DNA of 64,000 bases. Source: Pseudoalteromonas undina (GTDB lineage: Bacteria; Pseudomonadota; Gammaproteobacteria; Enterobacterales; Alteromonadaceae). The stretch lies in the NCBI RefSeq assembly GCF_000238275.3, contig NZ_AHCF03000004.1, positions 434,001 through 498,000 on the forward strand, read 5' to 3'. The stretch's first letter is position 1. The number at the start of each line of letters is the position of its first letter. Below are positions 43,767 to 54,143 of this stretch, in pieces. Under the pieces are notes generated by a model. The model saw only the letters and a program-made list of their open reading frames with translations, was not told the DNA's origin and searched no databases. A program made the translations under genes and the position numbers.

Positions 43767-46700
43767 ATGAACAAAAATTGCTTTTTTCTATTTTTCGCTC
43801 TTTGTAAACTGTTTTTTTCTAATAATGCTTATTCAGCGGTTGATTATAATGATGTTTGCAATAATAACGAAGCTACTGTTTATGTAAATAAACCTATTTT
43901 AATAACTGTTTCTAAACTTGAAGGGTATAGTGGGCCGTTTCCTGTTAACTCAACAATTAAATTTAATGAATTAATAATTTATCAAGATGGAAATTTTGTT
44001 CAAGGGTTAAAAGATAAAATATTACTTACAGCTCGAAGTGAGGGGGTATTTCAACTGCAATCAATATTTTCATTTTATAGGCCTCAGACTCGAACTAGCT
44101 TTAGTCGAACTTGCTCGAAAAAAATAACCGTTATATCTGAAATTCCGCCTAGAGTAGAGCTGATTAAACCTATTTCAACATCTACAATTTATAAGAATCA
44201 AAATATAAATATCACCTACAAAGGAATTAGAACTAATAATAATATTAATAATTTAAAAATTAAAAAAGATAATACAGTCGTCCATACCTGTAAATCTAAC
44301 TTTAGCAATTGCAGCTTTTCATTCCAAGGAACTGCACTTGGTCAATATAAATTCACCGCAGTCGCTGAAGACAGCTTTGGTATAAAAAGCGCTCCAAGTT
44401 CCGTAGCAACAGTAAATGTTGTTGAGAAAAACACATCGCCTGAAGTCACCCTAATTTCAGATAAGAAATTAGTTAATTCTGGCAGTAGTATAAAATTCAC
44501 ATTAACTGCAAAAGATAATGATAAACAAAATATTAATCAAATAAAATCATTTAACTTTTGCGTTGGCAGCACCTGTAATCCGGTCTCTTATTATCAATCA
44601 ACATGTGCTACTACTGGTACTAATCTTAGTTGTAGTTTTGATTTAAGAGTCTCCAGCAACACAATTTTTAAAGCAGTAGCAAGTGATGGCAGCACCTCTG
44701 TATTTAAAGAGCTTAAAAATATCATTCTCAACGACACCCCAACAGTTTCTATTAAAACAAGCAATTCAACTCCGTTTATTGATGAAGAGTTTACAATAAC
44801 TGCAGAAGCTAGTGATGCTCAAGGTTTAAAAGATTATCAGATCTGTGAATATCCTGCTGGGAGTCTTCCAAACACTGCAACAAAGTGTAGTGGTAGTAAA
44901 CTGCTGAAGTCTTGTAATGTAGGGGTTCCGAAGTGTAGCGTTTCCATTAATAAAAGTTCAGTAGCTAATAACTCTTATTATTTATATGTTGAAGATAAAT
45001 ATGGATTAAAAGCACATGCAAATGTGCCTGTAAATGTATTACTTCCTTTTGGTGTTAGGTTAGAGCAACTACCAGCCTCCTTGCCATTTGATAAGCCTGT
45101 TACCTTAACAGCAAAAATAGGTGCATTAACAAGCAAAACTCATGCTTTGCAGCTCCTAAAATTATTAGTAAATGGCAAAGATCAAACGGTTACCGTGACC
45201 CCGAGCCTGAGCAGCCCGCAACCTCTACCAGCTAAAAATAATGAGCATAAAACATTTAGCCTTACTTGGAGACCTAAAACTGCAGGTAATGTATCCGTTC
45301 AGCTTATAGCTACCGACACTGCTGGAAAGTCTAAAACGAGCGCTGCTGTAACAAGCAAAGTTGCACTGCCATCACCTGCAACACCATCGGTTACAATTGG
45401 TACACAAAGTAATGGCCAATATACTGTAAAAATTAACCCTGTTGCCCATGCACAAAGTTATACACTTTATGAGAATGAACAATTTTATGGTGAGTATTCA
45501 AGCCAAAGTACAAATGTATCTATCTCAAAAAGTTTTAATGAGCATAACAAAGTGTTTCGCTATTGTGCCTCATCAAAGAATACTTATGATGGTAAATTAC
45601 AGCAAAGCTCTGTAGGTACAGGTGCTGAATGTAAGTCAATCACAGTAAATAATCCTCAACCTATACCTTCGGCACCAATATTTAGTACTCATAATTTACA
45701 ACAAAGTGGCCCTTATTCAATTAGCTGGAAAAATAATAATGATGGCTTAACTAGTTATTATAAATTAGAGCGCTGGCAGGGAAATGCTGCTGATGCTCAA
45801 ACCGCGACTAAAGAGTTACTGTACAATTTGAATGGGTTATTTACCCACATTAGCGAGCCTATGTTAGGTAATTATACCTATCAAATATCTGCTTGTAATA
45901 GCCAAAATAATTGTACTAAAGGTCAGCTCCTTACCTTTAATCATATCCCCGCTTATATACAACAAGCAGAAATTGATAGTAGCTGTGGTAGTAACTGTTT
46001 AAATATAAAAGGATTGGGTTTTAATTCCAAAACATTAAATTTAGATGTTCGATTAAGAAATACCGCTGAAGTTTTTAATTACAGTATTAATTTTTTAAAT
46101 AGCAGTCCCGAACTTAGTTATGTAAATGAATACAAGCTGCAATTTAAAGCCCCTCCTCGAGTGATTGAAGGGTTAAACAATGGCGGTTTGTATCTAGAAT
46201 TAAGTAATGGCGTATTAAATGCTCAGAAAGGGTCAATTATCATTGATAATACCGGTGCTAATACTGGTTTTGATATGATTTTACATGCACCAGCAGTAAG
46301 TTCAACCGGATCAATTTACGTGGGAAGTGGTAATGACATATATGCACTTGATGCTTTAGGACAAGAACGTTGGAAAGTTACCACCGGTGATAAAGTTATT
46401 GCTATGCCATTATTAACCACTAAAAATGGGCGTGATAATATAATTGTAGGCTCTTTTGATCATAATATTTATTCATTAAACCATGATGGTGTAGAACAGT
46501 GGGTAACGCAGACCCGTGGACCTATAAAAGCCGCTGCACAAATTGATCAACATAAAAACATTTATGTTGGCTCTATGGATAACGCGCTTTATTCGCTCAA
46601 TCAAAATACGGGAGCTATTCAGTGGCAGTACATTTTTCCAAGCGGTATTAGCCAGCAACCTATTGTATCGGCAAGTAATAAACTATATATCACAACAGAC

Positions 46701-49700
46701 GATCAACAACTACATATCATTGATAGAAATAGCGTTACGCTTAATGCATTACAATGGAATGACATTGATAATTCACTCATAAAAAACTTGTTAAATAATG
46801 AGCCAGACGGTTGGGAGCCATCACAAGAAAGCCAAAATATTATTCAAATTACTAAATTGTTTTATGCATTATTACAGCGAGCACCAACAAAAGCTGAGTT
46901 AACTTTCTTTGCTTATGCACAGCAGTTAGGTATAGGGAATACTGAGCTCATTAATGCATTTTTAAACTCAGAAAAAGGTTTAATTAACTTACCGGTAACT
47001 GATAGTAATAGTGTATTTATAAATAAGTTGTATGTACTGTTTTTTGCAAGTGAAAACCCTGTTATTAACTCCAAAACTAAAGCGCAATGGTTAGCAGAGT
47101 TAAACCAAGGTTTAACACGCGCTGCTTTAATTGATGAACTAATTTTTTCAGCCTATCGGTTTGATATTGTTGCGCATAACACGGTTTATTACTTCTATGA
47201 TTTTTGTTTAAGTTCACGTAACTGCCAATATGAAACTGACTCCGATGGTGATAATTTATCCGACGAAGTGGAAATACTATTAGGCCAAAACCCATTAGAT
47301 CCTCGAGATGGATTAAATGATAAACCAAATATTAATTATACAGACCTCACTTCAGGTCAATATGAATTAAGCTTTAATTATCCCTCAAATACGGTCTTTT
47401 TTGAATTAAGCGAATCTAGAAATGCACAGAGTGAGCGATTATTAGCCTCGGTAACTAACAATCGTTATGCTATTGATTTGGCCAATGGCGAATATCAATT
47501 TTGGGTTAAAGCCTGTATTGAAGTAACGCTTAAAACTGGCCAGCTCAAAAAGCAATGTTCGCAGCGCTCTGATCCTGCCACAATTTTAGTAACGACCAGC
47601 GTACAAGAACCTCCTATTCAAGTGGCCCTGAATGAATCTATAGCTGGAAAAAATTGGCCAGGTATAGATGTGCTTAACACATCAGCATCACTTTCACCTA
47701 CATCAGGTAGCTTTAGAGTAACTGAAAACGGTTCAGCTAATTATACGGTGCCTATCTCGTTACCTGCAGGAATAGCGGGAGTACAACCTGAAGTAGCACT
47801 TACTTATGATTCGCAAACACCAGAGACGTCAGTGGGACTTGGTTGGGGTATAAGTGCTGGTTCTTCTATCAGCCGCTGTCGCCAAACAGTTGCGCAAGAT
47901 GGCCAATTTAGTGGCTTAAAGTTTACTGAGTCTGATCGCTATTGCTTAGATGGCCAACGCCTTATTTTACTCGATGATAGCTATGCTGAAGGCGAAGTTG
48001 GCGCTACTTATAAAACCGAAATAGATAGCCAGTTATTAATAACAATTGCAAACACCACAACTGGTAGCAAAAAAATGTTTGTTGTTGAAGGTAAAGACGG
48101 TAGTAAAAAATACTATGGTGGTACGTTAAACTCAGAAGTGGCAATTGCAGAAGACAAAGTACTGACATGGAACATCCGTAAAATCTACGACAACTTAGAA
48201 AATGAAAGCACAGCAATCAACTTTATCTATACCAGTAATGAAAACTTGGGTGCAGGCGAAAAAGCCCTAGAGCAGATTACTTATAGCGGTAATAAAGTGG
48301 TGTTTGAATATCAAGCTGGTGATATTCGCAGTCATGCGTACGTAAATGGTAGTGAATTTACAGCCCGCGCTCAATTAGATGACATTAAAGTCTATAACCA
48401 CAATGAAGAGTTGCTTTTTAATTACAATTTAACATTTGAAAATGCCGAAAACGGAGTTCGATTACTTAAATCTGTAGCGCAGTGTTCCGGTTATGTGTGT
48501 AAAAAGCCCATTGAGTTTAAGTACAATGAATTTAATAACAGCTTAAACTTTGAAGCTTATCAAACTGTATTTCATACCAGTTCAGGTAATAAACTTGCGG
48601 CTGTTACACAAATAGATACACAAGGCGACGGTAAGTCAGAACTTGCAACATTAGAGCGTGTAGATGGTAAAGAATACTTATTATGTTTAACGTTCACTGA
48701 TGGAAATAACTCAGAGATTTGTAAAACGATACATCGATTTGACGGCGCAGACATTGTACAAATGATGGCTGTTGATCCACAAAGTGATGGTAAGCAAGTA
48801 CTTTGGATTAACATGCGCGATAAACACTCACGTGATAACGATTACTACTGGAGCCAATACAACTTTAATGAAAACAACAATTCAATAGATTACAGCTCAC
48901 TCGCATTAACGGGTACTGATAGATATATGACCGATATTAGGCTTGGTGATCTGGATGGCGATGGGTATGCCGATATTATTCATAAAAGAGGCAGTGATGA
49001 TGAAAAGCTCTATGCTCGTTTTTGGCAGCAGGATACACAAAGTTATTCATCTAGAGTTGGCTTAGGCATCATAACCCACAATAATGATCGTATAGGTAGA
49101 ACCATAAGTTATCAGCGTAACCTTGTTGAAGATGACACGCCATGGTACATGTTGGATCTAAATTTTGATGGCTTAGCAGATATACTAACGCTCGGTTGTA
49201 GCAGCTACAAGTGCGATGGTAATACTGAAGTAGACCAGATCTCAGCCTTTATAAATACTAATAATGGCAAAGATTTAGAACAAGTAATTATTCGAAGTGG
49301 TAAGGCAAAACACTTACAACCTAATGATTTTAATGGTGATGGCTTAGTCGACTTATTATTTTATGATATAGATGATAACAACTGGAAAATCTTACTAAAC
49401 GAGGGTGGCGAAGAACTTACGTTCACTCAAGTATTTAGAGTAGGCAATATGAGCGAGCATATTGCACCGCTTAGTATTGATATTAACCGTGATGGTAAGC
49501 TTGAGTTGTTCTTTATAGAGGAGGGATCAAGTACTTGGACTGCTTATCAGTTTGATCCTGCCTCTAAGTATTTTTATAAAAATGAAGATTTAGCCTTTAA
49601 TACTTCTGGTATTAATTATGAAGAAGGTGACTATGCGTATTTCACCGATCATAACCATGATGCCGTGCCCGATATTTTCTTTAAAATTGGCCATAAAATA

Positions 49701-52700
49701 GAAGTGAAGTACAATTTAAACGAAGTATTCAGCCAAGGCATGCTGCGTGAAGTAAGCCAAGGCTATGGCAGTAAAACCGTTATAGACTATGGCTTAATGT
49801 CTGATCCACAATTATATAGCAAATATAATTTAGAAAATGCGGCACAATACCCAGCAGCAAGTGAAAACCAATCGGCCGCAGCAGATAGAGCGCTTTATGA
49901 TGCGCAAAACCTCAATGTAACGGATTTAATAGGTTCATCACCACTTGTTAAAACAGTGACAACTGATAGCCCAAGTACTTTGTCACCCAGTGATACTTTA
50001 TCGGTAGATTATCGTTATGCTGGCGCTAGATTACAATTTGGTGGTCGTGGCTGGCTAGGCTTTAGAAAGCTCACTACGGAAACCGAAAAAGACGGTTACA
50101 CGTTTGAAACCAATACTTATTATCGCCAAGCATTTCCGTTTATTGGTATGCCAGATAAAACTGAAAAGTATATGGTCTCAGGTAGCAGCCGCACATTACT
50201 AAGCTCTGCGGCTAATAGCTATACCAATGTAACGTCGGTTAATGCAAATAGCTTAAACAGCAATCAAGTGTATAACGCCAATACCAAAGAGTGTTCAGCA
50301 CGTATTGATACAGACCTAACCGTGAGTGGTTATAACTGTACTGTTACAACCACTGTGCAAGATGAACATGCCAATGTGAGTGAGTTAACGGTCGATAAAT
50401 ATGAGCAAAACACAGGTTTCTTGGATTCGTTTAATACTAACGAGTCATTGTCATCTGTTACTACAGTAAACAATTATGGTACAAGTGATTACGATAAACG
50501 CTTTGGCCGTTTAAGTGCGACCACAGTTACTCATAGTCAAGGCGAACTAACACCTGTTACACGTAATACTGAGTTTAGCTATTACCCAAGTAACCATCAA
50601 AATGAAGGGATGCTTAAAGATGAAATTGTGATGCCGCAAGGTGGTTGTGATAGCTTCCTTAAAACCACCCATATCTATGATTCATTAGGTAATGAAACTG
50701 CAATACAAACAGCAAACTTACCAAGTTGTGATGGCGTATCTGGGCAAAAGCATCAAACACGTAGTAAAACTTCGACCTTTGATAGTGAAGGGCGCTACGC
50801 AATATCTACTGCGAATGACTTATTTACCGAGCAAACAGTCAATAGCCGTAACAAGTTTGGTCAGCCAACAGCTGTAACCGATGTTAATGGCACTAAAGCG
50901 TACTTTCAATATGATGTGTTTGGCAGCAAAGTATCAAGTTACAGTGCCACTGGCGCGCAAACTAGCACGTATATGAGTGATTGCGATACCAGTAATTGTA
51001 TCGCACAAGTTAATAAGCTAGTTAATGGCGAATTGGTTGAAAAGCAATATATTGATAAAGCAGGGCGCACGACAACGGCAAGTAAAATTACCGTATTGGG
51101 TGATTGGTTAACCACTTATACTCAGCATGATAAACATGGCCGTTCACTGAGCCAAACATCACCTGGTATGTTGGCAATTACCAGCAGCTATGATGTGTTT
51201 GACAGACCAATACAAATTGATGATCCCAATTCAAACATTACTACCAACTATGAATTGAGTGGCTTGGAAGAAACCGTCACTTTAACGGGCGATATTCCAC
51301 AGGGCACGCAAGTTAAAACCACGCTTAGTAACGCGCTTGGCCAAACAGCTTCGGTTACCGATAACGCAGGTAATGTTTTAACCTATACCTATGATGTATT
51401 AGGTAATTTAGAAACCGTTCATTCATCAGCTGATAATCAAATATTATCAACAATTACCTACGACGTTTTAGGTCGTAAAAAATCAATGAATGATAAAGAC
51501 CGTGGAAACTGGCGCTATACTTACACCGCCTTTGGGGAGCTTAAAACGCAAACCGATGCACGAGGCATTGTTACAACTAATAGCTACGACATCCTAGGCC
51601 GTAAAACAAAGCAAACCGTCACCGGTGAGCAAACCAGCCAGTGGGTGTTCGGTACAGGTAATACGGTTCACCAATTGATGTCGGAGAGTATTGGTAATGA
51701 ATGGCAAAAAAACTACTATTACGATAACTTTGGCCGCGCGGTAGCCAGCTTAACTAATGTTGAAAGTGCTCTAAATTGTACCAGTATGGTGGCCTTTAAC
51801 ACTCGTAGTAACGATTTACGTTACACAGATGCACGCCTTAACGACCCGCTAACTAGTCGTTGTGTAATACAGCAAACAAACTATGATGAGTTTGGCAGAC
51901 CACTACTTAGTTTTGATGATTATCGCCGTAATGTTACAGGGGAATACACAGAAGCACGCGGCATACATACCACGTATCAAAACGGCCAAGTACTTAAACG
52001 CCAAGAAGCTCGCGAAGGCACAAGCTTTGGCCGTGTGTATTATCAAGTCAATGCGCTCAACGACCGTGGCCAAGTAATTGGCTACAATAAAGGTCAAGAG
52101 TTGATGACGGTAAGCTACGATGATGCAGGCCATGTTGCGGGTATTAGTACAGGCACTGACTATATTCAAGCCGACAGTTATAGCTTTGACGGCATGGGTA
52201 ATTTAACTTCGCGTCATTTAAGCGCATCGCAACAACAAACCTTTGCTTACGATAACCTTAACCGTGTTACTACGGTCGATGGCCAAGATGTTTATAGCTA
52301 TGCTGATAACGGTAATTTAGAGCTTAAAGACGGTTGGGAGCAGCGCTATAACGAAACGGCAAACTCACCTATTCATGGCATAACCAGTCGCAGTAAAGGC
52401 ACCATGACCGAAACCTTTGGTTATGATAAAAATGGTAATCAAACATGGGCGAAGAAAAACGGCACGAATTGGCGTACTGTTACCTATAGCGGCCGCAATA
52501 AAGCCACAGAAATTAGTATTAATGGCAAATCGGCTTACTTTAATTATGATGCCAATAACCGTCGTTATAAACGAGTAGATACAGAGCAAACGATTTATTA
52601 TGTAGGGGCGTTAGAGCTAACGGTTAATCACACGCTCAATAATGATCAATACATCAAACGTTATATTGGTAATGACGCAATGCAAACCTATTATGCTGCG

Positions 52701-54143
52701 GGTAATGCTAGCATAAAATGGTTATTTACCGATCATCAAGGCTCGATTACTGCAATTACTAATGATAACTTTAAGCTTCTTAAGCGCTTTGCTTACGATG
52801 TATTTGGTCAACAATCAGAGATTGCCCCTACAGCACTTGAAGCCGAGTTACATTATGCGTTGCCAAGTCGTTTAAGTGCATTTAATGCCATCGCCAGCAA
52901 TACCCGTGGCTATACCGGCCACGAACAAGTGATGCTTGATGGCGACAATCGTGTGATCCACATGAATGGCCGTATCTACGACGCCGGCACCGGCCGTATG
53001 ATGCAAGCCGATCCCGTAGTACAAGCACCGAGTAATTTACAAAACTACAACGCGTACAGTTATGTGTTGAATAATCCATTGAGTTATACCGACCCGAGCG
53101 GATATTTTATAAAAGCTCTAACTAAAATTGCTGGTTTTGTTGCGGGTGGATTTCTTGGTGGTCTTGTTGCTCACCAAGCTAGTAAATGGATTTCAAACAG
53201 CCGAACATTAACTCAGTTAACAATTGGAGCTGTAGGTGTTTTTACTTCTATTGCGTGCGGGCCATGTAGCATTGGTTTTACTGCACTTGCTACATCACAT
53301 TTAACCTATTATAAAACAGGTAGTACTAGCATGGCGTTGCAAGCAGGTTTAACAGCTGGCGCTACAGCCGCAGTATTTTATGGGATTGGTCAGTATTTTA
53401 AAGGGCTTGCAGCGAGCAACCCATCCACAGCGACAACTCATTCTTTTGGAGGACTAGACTTAACTAGTGGACAAATAGCAGGGCAAGTTACCGCACATGC
53501 AGTGGCCGGTGGAGTAATAGCTGATTTACAAGGTGGTAAATTTGGTCATGGGTTCTTTGCTGCAGGTGTTACTAAAGGAGCTGGAGGGCGCTTCTTACCC
53601 GGGGGCAATGACTTAACTGCAGGACAAATTGTTCAAGGAACTGTTGCTTCAGCCGTTATCGGTGGTACTGCATCTGTTATTTCCGGTGGCAAATTTGCCA
53701 ACGGCGCTAAGACTGCTATCTATCAGTATTTGTTTAATCAATCTATGAGGTTTTCATTTACAAAAGGGCAAAGTGTCCAAAAGTATTTTGATGAGCGTTA
53801 TAAAGAAGGAAGTTTTAACACTGGAATAAGAAAAGTGAGAGGACCAACTACTTTAGAAAATGGTATCACGACAACAACTATACCTATTCGAGGGCCAGTT
53901 AACTTTTCATATAATGATATGGGAGGTAACGAGGTCTCAATAGAGGCAGGATTGAAATCTCTTACTGCTAAAGGTTACATGAATAGCTCTGGAGTGGTAG
54001 GGGGGGAGATAAATATGACAGCTGCAGGCATACAGCCTTATGTTAATTATGAATATCCTATCATTAATAACAGTAATACACTTTGGAACTCGATGCTTGA
54101 AATTCTAAGGTTAGATGCTACTAGAGGCGACGTAACTAAATGA
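43767..54143 (+). CDS. Giant secreted SpvB/Tc-toxin-like RHS-repeat protein (3458 aa)
   Basis: The ATG at 43767 has AAAGGA 9 nt upstream and gives a signal peptide (NCFFLFFALCKLFFSNNAYS). Domain order, approximate residues: Ig/fibronectin-like modules 30-840; PQQ-like propeller repeats 845-985 (GSFDHNIYSLNHDGVEQW); a DUF4214-like unit 1028-1134; a thrombospondin-3-type calcium repeat 1157-1178 (DSDGDNLSDEVEILL); SpvB domain from 1311 (VGLGWGISAGSSISR); FG-GAP-like repeats 1728-1970 (DLDGDGYADIIHKRG); Tc-toxin middle region about 1990-2200; YD/RHS repeats 2360-3040; RHS core end 3026-3113 (YDAGTGRMMQADP ... DPSG); tip 3113-3458. By analogy to TcB/TcC proteins the shell would enclose and release the tip. 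No TcA partner is in the window. The tip is unrecognised. Confidence 0.93.
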   Translation: MNKNCFFLFFALCKLFFSNNAYSAVDYNDVCNNNEATVYVNKPILITVSKLEGYSGPFPVNSTIKFNELIIYQDGNFVQGLKDKILLTARSEGVFQLQSIFSFYRPQTRTSFSRTCSKKITVISEIPPRVELIKPISTSTIYKNQNINITYKGIRTNNNINNLKIKKDNTVVHTCKSNFSNCSFSFQGTALGQYKFTAVAEDSFGIKSAPSSVATVNVVEKNTSPEVTLISDKKLVNSGSSIKFTLTAKDNDKQNINQIKSFNFCVGSTCNPVSYYQSTCATTGTNLSCSFDLRVSSNTIFKAVASDGSTSVFKELKNIILNDTPTVSIKTSNSTPFIDEEFTITAEASDAQGLKDYQICEYPAGSLPNTATKCSGSKLLKSCNVGVPKCSVSINKSSVANNSYYLYVEDKYGLKAHANVPVNVLLPFGVRLEQLPASLPFDKPVTLTAKIGALTSKTHALQLLKLLVNGKDQTVTVTPSLSSPQPLPAKNNEHKTFSLTWRPKTAGNVSVQLIATDTAGKSKTSAAVTSKVALPSPATPSVTIGTQSNGQYTVKINPVAHAQSYTLYENEQFYGEYSSQSTNVSISKSFNEHNKVFRYCASSKNTYDGKLQQSSVGTGAECKSITVNNPQPIPSAPIFSTHNLQQSGPYSISWKNNNDGLTSYYKLERWQGNAADAQTATKELLYNLNGLFTHISEPMLGNYTYQISACNSQNNCTKGQLLTFNHIPAYIQQAEIDSSCGSNCLNIKGLGFNSKTLNLDVRLRNTAEVFNYSINFLNSSPELSYVNEYKLQFKAPPRVIEGLNNGGLYLELSNGVLNAQKGSIIIDNTGANTGFDMILHAPAVSSTGSIYVGSGNDIYALDALGQERWKVTTGDKVIAMPLLTTKNGRDNIIVGSFDHNIYSLNHDGVEQWVTQTRGPIKAAAQIDQHKNIYVGSMDNALYSLNQNTGAIQWQYIFPSGISQQPIVSASNKLYITTDDQQLHIIDRNSVTLNALQWNDIDNSLIKNLLNNEPDGWEPSQESQNIIQITKLFYALLQRAPTKAELTFFAYAQQLGIGNTELINAFLNSEKGLINLPVTDSNSVFINKLYVLFFASENPVINSKTKAQWLAELNQGLTRAALIDELIFSAYRFDIVAHNTVYYFYDFCLSSRNCQYETDSDGDNLSDEVEILLGQNPLDPRDGLNDKPNINYTDLTSGQYELSFNYPSNTVFFELSESRNAQSERLLASVTNNRYAIDLANGEYQFWVKACIEVTLKTGQLKKQCSQRSDPATILVTTSVQEPPIQVALNESIAGKNWPGIDVLNTSASLSPTSGSFRVTENGSANYTVPISLPAGIAGVQPEVALTYDSQTPETSVGLGWGISAGSSISRCRQTVAQDGQFSGLKFTESDRYCLDGQRLILLDDSYAEGEVGATYKTEIDSQLLITIANTTTGSKKMFVVEGKDGSKKYYGGTLNSEVAIAEDKVLTWNIRKIYDNLENESTAINFIYTSNENLGAGEKALEQITYSGNKVVFEYQAGDIRSHAYVNGSEFTARAQLDDIKVYNHNEELLFNYNLTFENAENGVRLLKSVAQCSGYVCKKPIEFKYNEFNNSLNFEAYQTVFHTSSGNKLAAVTQIDTQGDGKSELATLERVDGKEYLLCLTFTDGNNSEICKTIHRFDGADIVQMMAVDPQSDGKQVLWINMRDKHSRDNDYYWSQYNFNENNNSIDYSSLALTGTDRYMTDIRLGDLDGDGYADIIHKRGSDDEKLYARFWQQDTQSYSSRVGLGIITHNNDRIGRTISYQRNLVEDDTPWYMLDLNFDGLADILTLGCSSYKCDGNTEVDQISAFINTNNGKDLEQVIIRSGKAKHLQPNDFNGDGLVDLLFYDIDDNNWKILLNEGGEELTFTQVFRVGNMSEHIAPLSIDINRDGKLELFFIEEGSSTWTAYQFDPASKYFYKNEDLAFNTSGINYEEGDYAYFTDHNHDAVPDIFFKIGHKIEVKYNLNEVFSQGMLREVSQGYGSKTVIDYGLMSDPQLYSKYNLENAAQYPAASENQSAAADRALYDAQNLNVTDLIGSSPLVKTVTTDSPSTLSPSDTLSVDYRYAGARLQFGGRGWLGFRKLTTETEKDGYTFETNTYYRQAFPFIGMPDKTEKYMVSGSSRTLLSSAANSYTNVTSVNANSLNSNQVYNANTKECSARIDTDLTVSGYNCTVTTTVQDEHANVSELTVDKYEQNTGFLDSFNTNESLSSVTTVNNYGTSDYDKRFGRLSATTVTHSQGELTPVTRNTEFSYYPSNHQNEGMLKDEIVMPQGGCDSFLKTTHIYDSLGNETAIQTANLPSCDGVSGQKHQTRSKTSTFDSEGRYAISTANDLFTEQTVNSRNKFGQPTAVTDVNGTKAYFQYDVFGSKVSSYSATGAQTSTYMSDCDTSNCIAQVNKLVNGELVEKQYIDKAGRTTTASKITVLGDWLTTYTQHDKHGRSLSQTSPGMLAITSSYDVFDRPIQIDDPNSNITTNYELSGLEETVTLTGDIPQGTQVKTTLSNALGQTASVTDNAGNVLTYTYDVLGNLETVHSSADNQILSTITYDVLGRKKSMNDKDRGNWRYTYTAFGELKTQTDARGIVTTNSYDILGRKTKQTVTGEQTSQWVFGTGNTVHQLMSESIGNEWQKNYYYDNFGRAVASLTNVESALNCTSMVAFNTRSNDLRYTDARLNDPLTSRCVIQQTNYDEFGRPLLSFDDYRRNVTGEYTEARGIHTTYQNGQVLKRQEAREGTSFGRVYYQVNALNDRGQVIGYNKGQELMTVSYDDAGHVAGISTGTDYIQADSYSFDGMGNLTSRHLSASQQQTFAYDNLNRVTTVDGQDVYSYADNGNLELKDGWEQRYNETANSPIHGITSRSKGTMTETFGYDKNGNQTWAKKNGTNWRTVTYSGRNKATEISINGKSAYFNYDANNRRYKRVDTEQTIYYVGALELTVNHTLNNDQYIKRYIGNDAMQTYYAAGNASIKWLFTDHQGSITAITNDNFKLLKRFAYDVFGQQSEIAPTALEAELHYALPSRLSAFNAIASNTRGYTGHEQVMLDGDNRVIHMNGRIYDAGTGRMMQADPVVQAPSNLQNYNAYSYVLNNPLSYTDPSGYFIKALTKIAGFVAGGFLGGLVAHQASKWISNSRTLTQLTIGAVGVFTSIACGPCSIGFTALATSHLTYYKTGSTSMALQAGLTAGATAAVFYGIGQYFKGLAASNPSTATTHSFGGLDLTSGQIAGQVTAHAVAGGVIADLQGGKFGHGFFAAGVTKGAGGRFLPGGNDLTAGQIVQGTVASAVIGGTASVISGGKFANGAKTAIYQYLFNQSMRFSFTKGQSVQKYFDERYKEGSFNTGIRKVRGPTTLENGITTTTIPIRGPVNFSYNDMGGNEVSIEAGLKSLTAKGYMNSSGVVGGEINMTAAGIQPYVNYEYPIINNSNTLWNSMLEILRLDATRGDVTK

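Noticed and set aside
46476..53079. Many 60-90 residue frames inside the giant RHS gene on both strands
   Set aside because: Shadow frames of a long repetitive coding sequence; none has a start signal or domain.
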